DNA of 64,000 bases from Oryza sativa Japonica Group (lineage: Eukaryota > Streptophyta > Magnoliopsida > Poales > Poaceae), in the NCBI RefSeq assembly GCF_034140825.1, contig NC_089035.1, forward strand, positions 39,060,001-39,124,000, given 5' to 3'. Both the position numbers and the translations under genes were made by a program. Below are positions 46,011 through 57,590 of the stretch, one piece after another; position 1 is the stretch's first letter, and each line of letters starts with the position of its first letter. The notes beneath the pieces were generated by a model. It saw only the letters and a list, made by a program, of their open reading frames with translations, was not told where the DNA came from and searched no databases.

Positions 46011-49000
46011 ATGGCGGCGGCGGCGTCGGCGGCGCCGCGCGTCCTCTCCGCGGAGCCGAGGAGGAGGGATCCGGTCGCCGTGGGAGTCCCCCCGTGGCGG
46101 CTGTCACCGGGGAGTAGGGTTCGCGCCGCCTCGCGCGCTCGCCAGGTACCCCTCACCCATTATTTCCCCTTTGCTTTCGGTGATCGAATTGGCTTGCTCG
46201 TCAGATTCGTAGTAATGGACTGTTGTTAGGAGATAATGCGTTGTGGGGTTGTGGGTGTTTTCGTCTGTTGTTGATTGATTGGAGCTTAATCGCTAGGCTT
46301 TTGGGTGCAATTTTTGGTAAAGTGGTAGGCGGGTGGCGACCGGGTGATCAGCGTAATGCAGATGCAAGCAGGGCAGAAGCAGAAATGCATTATTACTATT
46401 AAGTGCACCTTTTGTAGTACACATTTCTTGCGTGTTTGAAAACCCTTAGTCTTTGTTTAGTTCACACCGTGGATTGTGTTTGTCGTTATGTTGTCGTGCT
46501 CATACAAATTTCCCTGATATATAAACCTATCATTTGGAGTAGGATGCACAGGGAAACATTGTTAGGTAACTAAAGGGTCTAATTGTCACCGGTTATGTGT
46601 TTTTAAGACTCTTTTTAGGTCGTGATCTGTTATTAGTGTAGGTGTGAGCAATAATGCTTTGGTAATTATATATAGAGGACTTTTACAGTACATTCTACCA
46701 CAAGTATATACTAGCAGTATGTGAAAAGGTAGATTTGGTATTTGTTAAAACTATGAAAAGGGCTGTTTAGTAATTTGAAATTGAGATTTATTTCTTGCGA
46801 TTTAATTCAATCGGGAGTTCTTCGATCTCGTCGTCCGGGCGTTGTAGCGCTCCCATCGCGCGTGGCGACGGCGCGAGTGGAGGCGTAGCGATTCCTTCGA
46901 CGGTCGGATTTAATCTAGTAGATTGAGTTTGCAATGGGCATGATTTGCGTAAGAACACTAGGGAAAAAACTGGTCAGGGATAAAACCACATGATAGTGTA
47001 AATAGATTTGATCTGTTCACAGCAATGAAGTGGATTATCTCATACATTTCTTGGTTCGATCAGTTTCTAAGTGTCTGAATCCCTAACACATACCAAGTCC
47101 TTAATTCATTGAACTTAATTAAGAAAGAACGACGGCGCCGATTGTGGTCGTCGGCAGCTTGCAGAAGAAATTAGCGGCGACGATCGCCCATGCGCGCAGC
47201 ATCGAGAAAAAAAAAGGGCTTCGACTGGGTAGGCGGCTATCGATCGGATCTGACCAAGTGAGGAAACGTGAATTTAAAAAATTAAACCCCCCCCCCCCCA
47301 CACACACACACACATAAATAGATAAAAAGACAAATATACCCTAAACAATTTATACTGCAGGATATTTGGGAGGAAGATCAGATGAATTTACACCATTAGA
47401 TCAAATATACTGGTAGTATATACTAGCAGTAGAATGTACCGTAAAAGTCCTCTTATATATAATGTGTAGTGCAATAGGAAGTGTGTCTGGTGGCTAACTT
47501 AGTGCTCTAAATTCCTACCGAATTATTTACAGTGTTGAGAACCTTGCTGCAAGGATACTGGCCTGCCTTCTTGAGTTATGAATTTTTGCTACAGCTGCTG
47601 ATGCATTTGTGAGCTTCTGATCATGATTGTGTATTTTGCTTTTTTGGCTTTAGGAAAATGTTCGTCGTGGCCAGTTGATATCGACTAATATCAAATCAAG
47701 GCCATTGCTGTGCCCTCCATGCCGTTGTGTTCAGATGGCATTGGCCAACACAAGGATTGCTTATCAGCCTGATGTTCAGAAGCATAGTGGAGTTTTGGTA
47801 AGGAAGATTGAAGCTTCAGAAGTATACAAACTTCATTCCTTGCTGACAAATCGTTTCTGTTCATTCCCTGCAGGCCTATGAGCTGGTTCAAGGGAGCCTT
47901 GTACGTATTGCATTCATACGAACTCAGTGACATGTCACTAGTTGTTAAATAATGTTAGCTAGAAGTTAAATGGTCAAATGTTATGGTGTAAGACAAGCTA
48001 TTCATAGCCATCACTTCACCTCAGGTGCAATGGAACTCATTTATGGACAAATCAGTACCTGATCCACCAACAGCTGTTCTCCTTCATGGCATCCTTGGGA
48101 GCAGGAAAAACTGGGGTAATTGAGAAGTGCTTGCTTTCCTATTGCATACTTTGTTTCCTGGTGTATTGGGTTTGTTGTTGTGTTCAGTTTGCAGAGTGAA
48201 ATACTGACACATTTTAAAGCTGTTTTGGCTGTATAAATGCATTTAATCACAAAATTAATTAACTGTGTTGATTTGAAGGATCTTTTGCAAAGAGGCTGGC
48301 TCAGGAATTTCCGATGTGGCAGGTTACTTTATCTAAAATTCTGCTCGCAATCTGACTTATTTCACAGCATAAAGAAAGAAACTGTACCTGCCTTTTCCTC
48401 ATGCAGTTCCTCTTGGTTGATTTGCGTTGCCATGGAGATTCAGCGTCAATTAAGAAAAGAGGACCGCATACTGTTGCCTCAACTGCTCTTGATGTTCTAA
48501 AGCTGGTTTGTGTTTTCGTCTTACTGCTATTTCTGTCTTAGCTTCTATTATCTACACACTGAGTTAAATATGTCTGTGGCACTGATATCAAATATCAATA
48601 TATGGAATCACAAAATATATATGCATGTGCTTGGGTAGTTGTGTTATATGCCTTTGTTGCATTGAGAGAATGGTTAGAACTCAAAATGCTTGAGAACTTT
48701 GCATACCTTTTTTGCCGCCATGCACATGTCAGTTAGCTTAGGCTGAGTTTGTGAGTGAAGGTTTCCAACGAAACGGCAGATTAGCGCATGATTAATTAAA
48801 TATTAGCTAAAACAAACTTTAAAAATGAATTAATATGATTTTTTTTAAAGTAACTTTCCTATAGAAACTTTTTACAAAAAACATAATGTTTAACAGTTTG
48901 GATAGCGTGCACGCAAAAAATGAGGAGATAGAAGTTGGGAAATGGGAGTTTAGAACACAGCCTTAGTAGGACAAGGTTTAGGTCAAACGTTTGTAACTTT

Positions 49001-50729
49001 GATTATCAATAACTTTTAAAATATTTAGTTTAAAGGCACTAAACAATATATATATATTTGTCTTACAAGATACTATAATAAAAGTAAAAATGTTTTTATT
49101 TATTGTACATATTATAACAGAAAAACATAGTCAAAGATATATTTTGGAGGCCATGTCATTGTCCAAAAGGTTTTCCTGGGACTGGGCTTTCATTTCTTGT
49201 TATTTTATATCTTAGTAGCTTTCAGTTCACCTCAGCCTTTTTCCCATTTATCTGTCACCTTATGCTAATTAATCCAAAATGCAACAGATAGTGCAGCTCA
49301 GGCTAACCCCACGGGTGCTGGTTGGTCACAGCTTTGGTGGAAAAGGTTTTCCTGTTTCCTTTGTCTCCCCTTACCATACATTTATGGTATGATTTAGATT
49401 GTAAATAATCCACGAGCATCCCAGTCCTCACGGATTTTCTTTGCAGTGGCTCTGAGCATGGTAGAACAAGCTGCAAAACCGCTTGCACGTCCTGTCAGGG
49501 TAATCATGAGTACTTTTCTGAATGGTTTTAGTGTGACAATTATGGGTGATATTTCTAATCTTTTGTCTAAGTTTATTCTGTATATTGTGTCCCCTAAAGG
49601 TATGGGTTCTTGATGCTACTCCTGGCAAGGTTCGTGCTGGGGGAGATGGCGAAGATCACCCTGCTGAACTTATTGAGTCCCTCAGAAGAATGCCTATGCA
49701 GGTTGGCCTTTTAGCGTTATATGTACACCTATATGACTGCAAAATTGAGTCTGCAGAAGTGGATGCTATATGTTTCACCATATGCTTTCTGTTTTCTGAA
49801 CTTTAAACCCAGGTTTCTTCAAAGCAAGAAGTGGTGGATGCTCTAGTCAAAGAACAATTTTCTGTGGATGTTGCACGGGTATGCTTGAATACTCCCCTGA
49901 TGTCAAGGCACCCTGCCAAGCTTACTTGATTTGACTGGCATAAAAACGTCACTTGATTTTTCATCTGCCATGAAACAAAAGGCATTTCAATGCATAACTG
50001 ATTCTTTGTTTCAGTGGGTGGCTACAAATCTCCGACGAAGCAGTCCATTAGGGTCACTATCGTCTTCAAGCTTCTCATGGATTTTTGACCTAAATGGCAT
50101 ATCTGACATGTACAAGTCCTATGAAGAGACTAACTTATGGTAAATCCTTCATGATTCCTTTTTGTAATCATCTAGACCTGCAACATGTATTGTCTATTAA
50201 GCTATAAACTATTTGGATGTGCCGTTCAGGGGGATTGTAGAGAATGTACCAAGGGGTGTTCATATTAATTTCCTTAAAGCTGAAAGAAGTTTGCATAGAT
50301 GGGCTCTTGATGATCTCCAGAGAATTCATACTGCTGAGGAACTGGCTGCAGATGAGGGTGGAGGAGTTGAAATGCACGTGCTTGAAGATGCTGGACATTG
50401 GGTATGCTTACTATATCCTTGTAATTACTCCTAGATCTTCTGGCAGCATTCTCCATAAGATAGTACTGTGATGAAAAAGTAGTATTCTTTACTACAGCTT
50501 AGATTAGATACCCTTATATTAACCATGTGCTCATGGGTCAGGGTCATAACCATCTGACATACCTGTGCTAATTATGATGTTGCATATAATACAGATTTAC
50601 TGACAATAAATAAGATTTAATTGTGGTCTTATCTCCTTTCAGGTTCATGCAGATAACCCTGATGGGCTATTTAGAATTCTCTCATCAACCTTCCGCATCG
50701 AGGCTACCATAAGAGGGATGCAGAATTGA
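46011..50729 (+). CDS. Alpha/beta hydrolase, plastid-type (ABHD11-like)
   Basis: Thirteen exons (46011-46145, 47654-47797, 47874-47900, 48025-48115, 48279-48322, 48407-48505, 49288-49345, 49447-49499, 49600-49701, 49813-49878, 50015-50139, 50230-50401, 50643-50729) join in phase to 400 aa. The N-terminus is Ala/Arg-rich without acidic bias, consistent with a transit peptide. The fold is marked by the oxyanion strand LLHGILGSRKNW (His123-Gly124), VDLRCHGDS, the nucleophile elbow GHSFGG (Ser195) and a late AGHWVHADNP (His371). The acid residue is probably Asp222 in VLDATPG, but this is not certain. The substrate is unknown; relatives hydrolyse esters or acylated molecules. Intron 1 carries a Mutator-like element and intron 6 carries two MITEs. 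Confidence 0.94.
46675..47452. mobile_element. Non-autonomous Mutator-like element (MULE) in intron 1
   Basis: Terminal inverted repeats of about 50 bp start GAGGACTTTTACAGTACATT on the left and complement GGTACATTCTAC-type sequence on the right. They are flanked by a perfect 9-bp target duplication TTATATATA (46666-46674 and 47453-47461), the hallmark of Mutator superfamily insertion. The 778-bp element has no transposase. Two GC-richer internal patches (46840-46900 and 47130-47250) could be captured host sequence, as in Pack-MULEs, but I cannot identify a donor gene. It also holds a C/AC microsatellite near 47287-47313. Confidence 0.9.
48741..48962. mobile_element. Tourist-like MITE in intron 6
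   Basis: Ends GGCTGAGTTTG and AACACAGCC are inverted, flanked by TTA at 48738-48740 and 48963-48965. The interior matches, in reverse orientation, the element at 57022-57230. Confidence 0.8.
48966..49175. mobile_element. Stowaway-like MITE, end-worn, abutting the Tourist-like copy
   Basis: The interior CAATAACTTTTAAAATATTT, then ACTATAATAAAAGTAAA and AAAGATATATTTTGGAGG matches the element at 58535-58787. The termini are degraded. Confidence 0.65.
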
Positions 50730-51740
50730 GGTGCAGAAGCCCCAAAACAGCTTCTGCACTATGCAGTACTACTGTACGTGCGTAGGGTAGACAATACATT
50801 ACATGAAGAGAGAAGACACATGAAAGGCATCAACACAAACTTGTATTCAGTTTTGTAGAATATGAAGAGCTGAAAAAACTTCAGCGAGGGATCAAGCTAA
50901 CTGCCAACATTGTTGTGTGTGGGTCATTTGTTCATTCATTTGATTCTTCGATCTTGTATGTAACATGACAGTCGGCTGCAGTTCTTGGAGGAAAAACCTG
51001 TAATTATGTTCTCATGCAATGAACAGATGTGTAGGTGTTACAGATTTTGGTTTCAGTCTTCACTTGAGATATCAAATATGCTATTTTCCTCTGACTCGTC
51101 CAAATTAGTCCTTCGTCCAAGATCTCTTCAGCTGTGCTCCATCCTTCATATTTGTTTGATGAACGGAATTCTACAGTACTGTTCTCGTCAAGAGGTCAAG
51201 AAAGCTCCATGAGTTCTTGTTTTACACATTCATAATACCGGACGCTAAAACTACGGTTTAGCAAAGAATCTTCTATACCGAAAATTGTTTGCACAGCAAT
51301 TCCTACTAGTTTAATACTAGTCATCAGCGTAGCATGGCTGTCAAGTCAAACAATGAGCTCTGCAAAATAAAAAGTCAAACAAAGAGTTCTTATTGAGTAG
51401 GTAAGTGAAAATTCTCCCTGGATAACACGGGTGATCTCAGGTTCTCAACTGACAGCTGGGAAAAAACGACGCATATGGATAATTTTTTCATTTTTGAAAA
51501 ACGTGTTCTTTAGTAGTTTCTTAACAAGTCAGTTCTCTAAAGCTACCTATCCATTGTTCAATTGCCGCCGAGTTGACACAATTAACACCAAGCAATGGTC
51601 ATTAGCGCTGACACAATGACATACTCCTAATTAGTACTGCAATTTTGGGTCCTTGGGTTGTTAGAATTCATAACTAACTGAGATGCGAGATTTCACCTTA
51701 GTTTACAGCAGCTGCAGCTATTAGCTTCGGTGGTGCAGGA
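50730..51740. other. Intergenic region / promoter of the receptor kinase
   Basis: 50730-51050 is likely the 3' UTR of the hydrolase. 51050-51740 is AT-rich with no recognised feature and should include the receptor-kinase promoter. Confidence 0.5.
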
Positions 51741-54224
51741 TTGATGCCAGCCATGGCGGACAATCCTCCATTGATCATGCTCCTCGCGTTCTTGTTCTCT
51801 GCTCTTCTTCTTCTTTCTCCGGCTCATGGCGGCAGCCGCCTTCAAAGAGGTGAATCGCTCTCCGTGGAACGCGCCTCCGACATCCTCGTGTCCTCCAATG
51901 GCGTCTTCGCGTTCGGCTTCTACAACCTCTCCTCCACCGTCTTCACCGTCTCCATCTGGTTCGCCGCCTCCGCCGGCCGGACCGTCGCCTGGACGGCCAA
52001 CCGCGACCGGCCGGTGCACGGCGCGGGGTCGAAGCTCACGCTGCGGCGAGACGGCCGCCTCGTGCTCGCCGACTACGACGGCACGCCGGTGTGGCAGACC
52101 AACTCGAGCTCCGGCGCCGCCGCCGCCGCGGAGCTGACGGACTCCGGCAACCTCGTCGTGACAAGCCATGGCGGGGACGTGTTGTGGCAGAGCTTCGACT
52201 ACCCGACCGACACGCTGCTGCCGGGGCAGCCGGTGACGGCGACGGCGAGGCTGTCCACGACGGACGTGCTCCACCCGACGAGCCACTACGCGCTCCGGTT
52301 CGACGACCGCTACCTCCTCTCGCTGGCGTACGACGGCCCGGACATCTCCAACATCTACTGGCCGGACCCCGACGCCAGCAGCTGGGCCAACGGCAGGATC
52401 TCCTACAACGCCAGCCGCCGGGGCGTGCTCGACGACGCCGGCAGGTTCCTCGCCAGCGACAACACCACGTTCGTCGCGTCCGACACGGGCGCCGCCGCCG
52501 GCGGCGTCACGTGGCGGCGGCTGACGCTGGACCACGACGGCAACCTCCGGCTGTACAGCCTGCGCGACGCCGACGGGGGGTGGTCGGTTTCTTGGATGGC
52601 CTTCTCCCAGCCGTGCGGCATCCATGGCCTCTGCGGCTGGAACGGCCTCTGCGTGTACACGCCGCGGCCGGCATGCTCGTGCCCTCCAGGCTACGTTCCC
52701 GCCGACGCCGGCGACCGCGGCAAGGGCTGCCGGCCGACGTTCAACCTCACCTGCGGCGGCGGCGGTGGCCGGCCGGAGATGGGCTTCGCGCGGCTGCCGC
52801 AAACAGACTTCTGGGGCTCCGACCTCAACCTCTTCTCCTCCATCTCCGTCGACGGATGCAAGGCGGCGTGCCTCGAGCTCTGCAACTGCGTGGCGTTCGA
52901 GTACAAGGATGACGTCAGCGACTGCTACCTCAAGTCGGCGCTCTTCAACGGCAAGACCTACCCCGGCTACCCCGGCACGGTGTACCTCAAGCTTCCGGCG
53001 AACTTGGTGGCGGAGTCAGACACCTACACCGCCGCCCCGGCCGCCGCCGCCGCCGTTAATCTCGCCTGCGACGCCGCGCGAACAGAGGAGGTTCTCCTCT
53101 CCTTCTCGGCCGCCTCCCCGGACACGTCGTCGTGGCGCTACTACTACGGGTTCCTCTCGGCGTTCTTCGCCGTGGAGCTCTGCTTCATCGCCTTCGGGTG
53201 GTGGTTCACGGCGAGGAGCCGGCCGGCGACGTCGGAGCAATGGGCGGCGGAGGAAGGGTACAGGGTGGTCACCGACCATTTCCGGCGGTTCACCTACGGC
53301 GAGCTCAGGAAGGCAACCAAGAACTTCAAGGACGTGATCGGTCATGGCCGGTACGGCTCCGTGTACAGGGGCGTCCTCGCCGGCGCCGGCGACGACCGCG
53401 CCGTGGCCGTCAAGAAGCTCAAGGCCGCGACGCCGCAGCGTGGGGACGACGAGTTCGAGACCGAGGTGAGCGTCATCGGCCGGATCAACCACATGAACCT
53501 GGTGAGAATCCGCGGCGTCTGCTCGGAGCGCCACCGCCGGCGGCGGCTGCTTGTGTACGAGTACGTGGACAACGGGTCGCTCGCCACGTGGCTGTTTGGC
53601 GCCAAGGAGACTCTCAATTGGAACCAAAGGTACAACATTGCCGTTGGTGTGGCCAAAGGTTTGGCCTATCTCCACCATGAGTGCCTCGACTGGATCATCC
53701 ACTGCGACGTTAAGCCAGAGAACATACTTCTCGACGAGGATTTCGAGCCCAAGATCAGCGATTTCGGGCTCGCGAAGATGCAACAGAGGAGGGATCTCGA
53801 TGATCCCGCCTCGTTTAGCATCAGAGGGACCAGAGGGTACATGGCTCCGGAATGGGTTTCGAGTCTTCCGATAACCGAAAAGGTTGACGTGTACAGCTAC
53901 GGTGTCGTGCTTCTGGAGCTGGTTAGAGGGGCCAGAATGGCGGATTTGGCCACGGATAGCGTTGGTGATGCGGAGATTGCGATGAGACAGTTGGTGTGGA
54001 AGATCAGGGAAGGGTTGAAGATTGGTGATCGGACATGGGTAATCAGCTTGGTGGATCGTAGGTTGAATGGTAGCTTCGTTTACTCACAGGTGGCGTTGAT
54101 GCTGGAGGTGGCTACGTCGTGTTTGGAGAAAGAAAGGAACCAAAGACCAAGTATGAATGATGTAGTTAAGAAGTTTTACACATCAGACAAAAAGGTTGAA
54201 TTCATTGGGGAAATGTCAAGCTAG
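51741..54224 (+). CDS. S-domain (G-type lectin) receptor-like serine/threonine kinase, ZmPK1-like
   Basis: An intronless 827-aa type I receptor kinase. Order: signal peptide (about 1-30, LIMLLAFLFSALLLLSPAHG), bulb-lectin domain (about 40-160, FAFGFYNLSS, WTANRDRPV, LWQSFDYPTDTLLPG), S-locus glycoprotein region, Cys-rich EGF-like segment (CGIHGLCGWNGLCVY) and PAN/apple-like segment (GCKAACLELCNCVAFEY). A transmembrane helix at about 467-489 and the kinase domain follow. The kinase keeps the G-loop GHGRYGSVYRG, VAVKK lysine, DFGLAK and GTRGYMAPEW. The catalytic loop is HCDVKPEN, so it is non-RD, a feature often linked to immune receptors. The ligand is unknown. Two alternative Met codons lie close together (residues 1 and 5). 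Confidence 0.96.
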   Translation: MMPAMADNPPLIMLLAFLFSALLLLSPAHGGSRLQRGESLSVERASDILVSSNGVFAFGFYNLSSTVFTVSIWFAASAGRTVAWTANRDRPVHGAGSKLTLRRDGRLVLADYDGTPVWQTNSSSGAAAAAELTDSGNLVVTSHGGDVLWQSFDYPTDTLLPGQPVTATARLSTTDVLHPTSHYALRFDDRYLLSLAYDGPDISNIYWPDPDASSWANGRISYNASRRGVLDDAGRFLASDNTTFVASDTGAAAGGVTWRRLTLDHDGNLRLYSLRDADGGWSVSWMAFSQPCGIHGLCGWNGLCVYTPRPACSCPPGYVPADAGDRGKGCRPTFNLTCGGGGGRPEMGFARLPQTDFWGSDLNLFSSISVDGCKAACLELCNCVAFEYKDDVSDCYLKSALFNGKTYPGYPGTVYLKLPANLVAESDTYTAAPAAAAAVNLACDAARTEEVLLSFSAASPDTSSWRYYYGFLSAFFAVELCFIAFGWWFTARSRPATSEQWAAEEGYRVVTDHFRRFTYGELRKATKNFKDVIGHGRYGSVYRGVLAGAGDDRAVAVKKLKAATPQRGDDEFETEVSVIGRINHMNLVRIRGVCSERHRRRRLLVYEYVDNGSLATWLFGAKETLNWNQRYNIAVGVAKGLAYLHHECLDWIIHCDVKPENILLDEDFEPKISDFGLAKMQQRRDLDDPASFSIRGTRGYMAPEWVSSLPITEKVDVYSYGVVLLELVRGARMADLATDSVGDAEIAMRQLVWKIREGLKIGDRTWVISLVDRRLNGSFVYSQVALMLEVATSCLEKERNQRPSMNDVVKKFYTSDKKVEFIGEMSS

Positions 54225-54850
54225 CAAGCAATCTGATGGCAATGTTGTAGTTGTAAACCTCCTGTACAAACTTCAACTATAGTGAAAAGGAGTTCTTTTT
54301 TGATACTCTTTGTGCTAGTAAATCAACTTTTTATGCCATCATTATGTTAGTAAACCAACTTCCATACCATCGTTATATCAGTAAACCGACTTTCGTACCA
54401 TCTTGCATCGTTGTTATGCTAGTTCCATAAAAACTTAGAAGTTGACCACTAACTTTGACACTATAGCTGTTTGAATTTAGACAAACATAACGATCATAGC
54501 TCATGTGTAAAGATTAAAAAAAAAGTATAGGTGGCTTATGAGTCGATCGATGCTCAATGGTCAATGTGCTAGGCTGCTAGCTTCTATTGGCTCCGACCAT
54601 CGGTTGGGCCGGCCCAACTGGCACGTTGACCTAAAGATTGGGCTAGGCCCATGCGTTAATTCGATTAGTATTCGGGAGAACGCGGCCTCCACGTATTTAG
54701 GAATAAGTCCACTGTGACTCCCTTGACTACTAGCCGAATCTGATTCGATCCCTAAACTGGAGAATATATCGACCCGCAAACTATTAAAACTGGTGCAATT
54801 TTATTCTCTCGACGGTTTTGGAAGATGGTTTCGCTGAAATCTATGACACA
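54225..54850. other. Intergenic region between convergent genes
   Basis: It contains an AT-rich segment with imperfect direct repeats of a 'tagtaaaccaacttc...accatcgttat' motif (54300-54430) and the 3' ends of the two genes. No gene is seen. Confidence 0.5.
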
Positions 54851-55918
54851 TCATGGTGCGGAGGGCATCACCCAGAACGGTTTGCACATGAGCTCCGAGA
54901 CACCAGGGCACGGCCGCACGGTCTCCATGCTTCCGTCGCCGAGGTCGTAGACGCGCAGCGGCCCACCGTCCGGCTCCTCCAATATGTTGTGCATGAAGTA
55001 GACGCGGTTGCCCTTCACCCCGTGCGCGCTCGCCGAGCACAAGAGCGCCGCGTTGGCGTCGCCGAGGAGGAGCGCGCGGTCGCCGAGGTCGCCCACCTCG
55101 CGGAACGCCGGCCGCTCGTCGCCGGCGCCGCCGAGGTCGATGGCGCACACGCGCACGGCGAGGATCTCCGGCGTGAACCCCTTGAAGAAGACGTACACGT
55201 CGAACAGCTCGCCGTGGGACGCCACCAGGAATGACTTGGCGAAGTTGGACCCCTCGGGGAACTCGATGTGCGGGTAGTCGAGGTAGCTGAACTCCGGCGA
55301 TGGGGTGAACTCGAGGACGCCAAGCTTGCCGGTGTCCGCGAAGTAGAACCTGCCGTTCACGGCGGCGATCTGGGAGATGAACTGTCGCCGCGGCGGCGCG
55401 TAGGAAGGCGGCAGGCCGACGTCGCCGATGTCGTAGTCGTGGGCGACCCACCCACCGCCGGCGGTGGCGCCGACGTGGCAGTAGAGGAGGCTGGGCTCCG
55501 ACATGGCCAGCACGAGCACGACGCACGACGCGGCGGTGGGGTCGTCGGAGAGGTAGCACTTCCAGTTCGCCGGGAGCAGCTGCTCCATGCGAGGCAGCTC
55601 GACGCTCTCGCCGGTGGTTGGGTTCCACAGGCGAGTCCGCCGCGTGGTCCCGGCGGCCGCCGGCTCGCTGAGGAACACCCAACCGTGCGGCGTCACGTGG
55701 TAGTCGTTGCTCGTCAGCTCCGGCACGACGACGTGCGTCGTCTCCAGGGCGATGGTGTTGCCGGCGCCGCCGCCGGCGGCGGCGATGCGGACCACGGTGT
55801 GGCGGCGGCTGACCGGGTCGAGGCCGTGGTCGTAGACGAGCACCGGCAGAGGGCCGAACGGCGCCGGCGCCGGTGGCCGCTCGCCGGCGTGCGCGGACGT
55901 GCTGCTCGTGTGCTCCAT
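54851..55918 (-). CDS. DUF295 (beta-propeller-like) protein
   Basis: An intronless 355-aa protein with the layout of grass DUF295 proteins: LVYDHGLDP, a repeated Y-x-V-rich strand pattern, LWNPTTGESVELP, and the C-terminal GNRVYFMHNI followed by a GxLRVYDLGDGS motif (here GPLRVYDLGDGS). F-box-associated DUF295 members have an N-terminal F-box; none is visible here, so this is the short F-box-less type. The family is greatly expanded in grasses, and some Brassicaceae members are organelle-targeted; molecular function is unknown. Start Met 55918 precedes the conserved region by about 20 residues and lies about 90 bp downstream of a TATA-like element. Confidence 0.9.
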   Translation of the reverse strand: MEHTSSTSAHAGERPPAPAPFGPLPVLVYDHGLDPVSRRHTVVRIAAAGGGAGNTIALETTHVVVPELTSNDYHVTPHGWVFLSEPAAAGTTRRTRLWNPTTGESVELPRMEQLLPANWKCYLSDDPTAASCVVLVLAMSEPSLLYCHVGATAGGGWVAHDYDIGDVGLPPSYAPPRRQFISQIAAVNGRFYFADTGKLGVLEFTPSPEFSYLDYPHIEFPEGSNFAKSFLVASHGELFDVYVFFKGFTPEILAVRVCAIDLGGAGDERPAFREVGDLGDRALLLGDANAALLCSASAHGVKGNRVYFMHNILEEPDGGPLRVYDLGDGSMETVRPCPGVSELMCKPFWVMPSAP

Positions 55919-56008
55919 GATGATGGAGTCGATCGTGTCTGGTGCGTTTGTTGCCTCGAGAGTTGCGATATGGTGATGTTCCCGTGTGCCCGCGGCCGCG
56001 TCTGCACG

Positions 56009-56014
56009 TAAATA
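56009..56014 (-). promoter_or_regulatory. TATA-like box of the DUF295 gene
   Basis: TATTTA on the minus strand (context CCTATTTACG) lies about 90 bp upstream of the DUF295 start codon. Confidence 0.45.
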
Positions 56015-57021
56015 GGCGGCGCCTCTGTCCCGAATCCGATTGTGAATCTGCGTCGTGAGTCGTGACGGACTCGGAGATCAAATTGTGCGTGTTTCTTTCG
56101 AAAACGCTAATAAAGTGGCGACAGTTTTTCCCTTTAAAATATGTCGGTTTGATGTGTTGCAAGTGACGTCCTTGTGAGTTGGGTCGCCAGCCCAACCATA
56201 GGTCCATAGACCCGTCAGATGGGCCGTCTATCATCTGAGTTATTTGTTTCGTTTTTTTCTCCTGGTCCCTGCAGCGTCCTTGTTTTCTTTTCCTTTTACA
56301 CTAAAATAAAACTTGCTAATATTCCGTACATGTCAATGCGTTTCTACATATTCTGAAGCAGATAAATCGTGATCTTTTTCGATGGATGGTGCTCTTGGCA
56401 ATATTTACATTAATATTATAATGGTTAAATTAGCATGCATATATATGAGTATACTAGTATATTGCCCGTGCATTGCAATGGAATTCTAATTTTAAAAAAT
56501 CACATTGTCACCAATCTATTTTTGCCATCACTTTCTACATATACGTAACAATTTTATCAATATGATACCAATAATATATAGGACTACTAATATTAAAACA
56601 AAATGAGCACTTAGTGGAATAAGTACGATAGAACTGGTAAGATGCCTAAATTCATGACCGGCGCCGATATGTTTTCTTCTTTTATCATTGTTTAACTTTA
56701 AGCCACCCAACTCTTCTTTAACACATCAATAGCCTTGAGCACATCGACTTCTACACGCCAAAGAACTCCCCTACCTATGCATGTAAGAAAGTTTAGAATG
56801 ATCCAAAATATAACAATGGTAAAATTATCATTGCCAAAGTGAAATTATAAGATAAGGATAGTCCAAAAGGAAATTTTAGTAATAAAAAATGGTAACTGCT
56901 TTATTTTGACAGTCCTGCTTTAACATTTGGCTGGTATACTGTTACGTGACACGTTATTTGAGCTCATTTCATTGCTACCCTGCTCAAAACAACACCACAG
57001 AAAGGAAGTGGACGACACTTA

Positions 57022-57230
57022 GCCTGAGTTCTTTGGGTCACTTTCCCAACTCACCAATCTAACTATCTTGTTTTTTTCGCATGTTTTCAAACTACTAAAT
57101 GATATCTTTTTTTGCAAAAAAAAATATATACAAAAGTTGTTTTTTAAAAAAAACATATTAATATATTTTCAGAGAAAATTAGGTAATACTTGATTAATCA
57201 TTCCATAATGAGTTACCAAAGAACATAGCC
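57022..57230. mobile_element. Tourist-like MITE, sister of 48741-48962
   Basis: Flanked by TTA at 57019-57021 and 57231-57233, with ends GCCTGAGTTCTTTGGG and CCAAAGAACATAGCC. The interior (ATTAATCATTCCATAATGAG and CATATTAATATATTTTCAG) parallels the copy in intron 6 of the hydrolase gene, inverted. Confidence 0.75.
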
Positions 57231-57523
57231 TTATATATGATTGGTCTTGAACTCTTGCTATACATGATTGGTCTGTTGCAAAATTCACAATATTGACACA
57301 TATATACCTTCCATGAATTAATCTACAGGAGAAGCAGAGCTCAAACAAAATTTCCAGGCCTCGAAGACGATGTCTAGCCAAACGAGAGGGTCCAAATTAA
57401 CAGCCGACCAATAACCGGTCGACCAGTCGAGAGCTGCCGACCACAACTCCCCAAATAGTCCAATGCCCGTTTTTAACCGTCAAACTACCAGTGATATATT
57501 CCCAGCAAAAAAAAAAACTACCA

Positions 57524-57526
<3 letters not shown>

Positions 57527-57588
<62 letters not shown>
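57527..57588. repeat. (AT)31 microsatellite
   Basis: A pure AT run. A short direct repeat of 'aaactaccagtgatatat' precedes it (57482-57499 and again at about 57516), which suggests local duplication. Confidence 0.95.

Positions 57589-57590
<2 letters not shown>

Noticed and set aside
51693-52802. 369-aa minus-strand open frame
   Set aside because: Antisense shadow of the S-domain kinase ectodomain; composition artefact of high GC.
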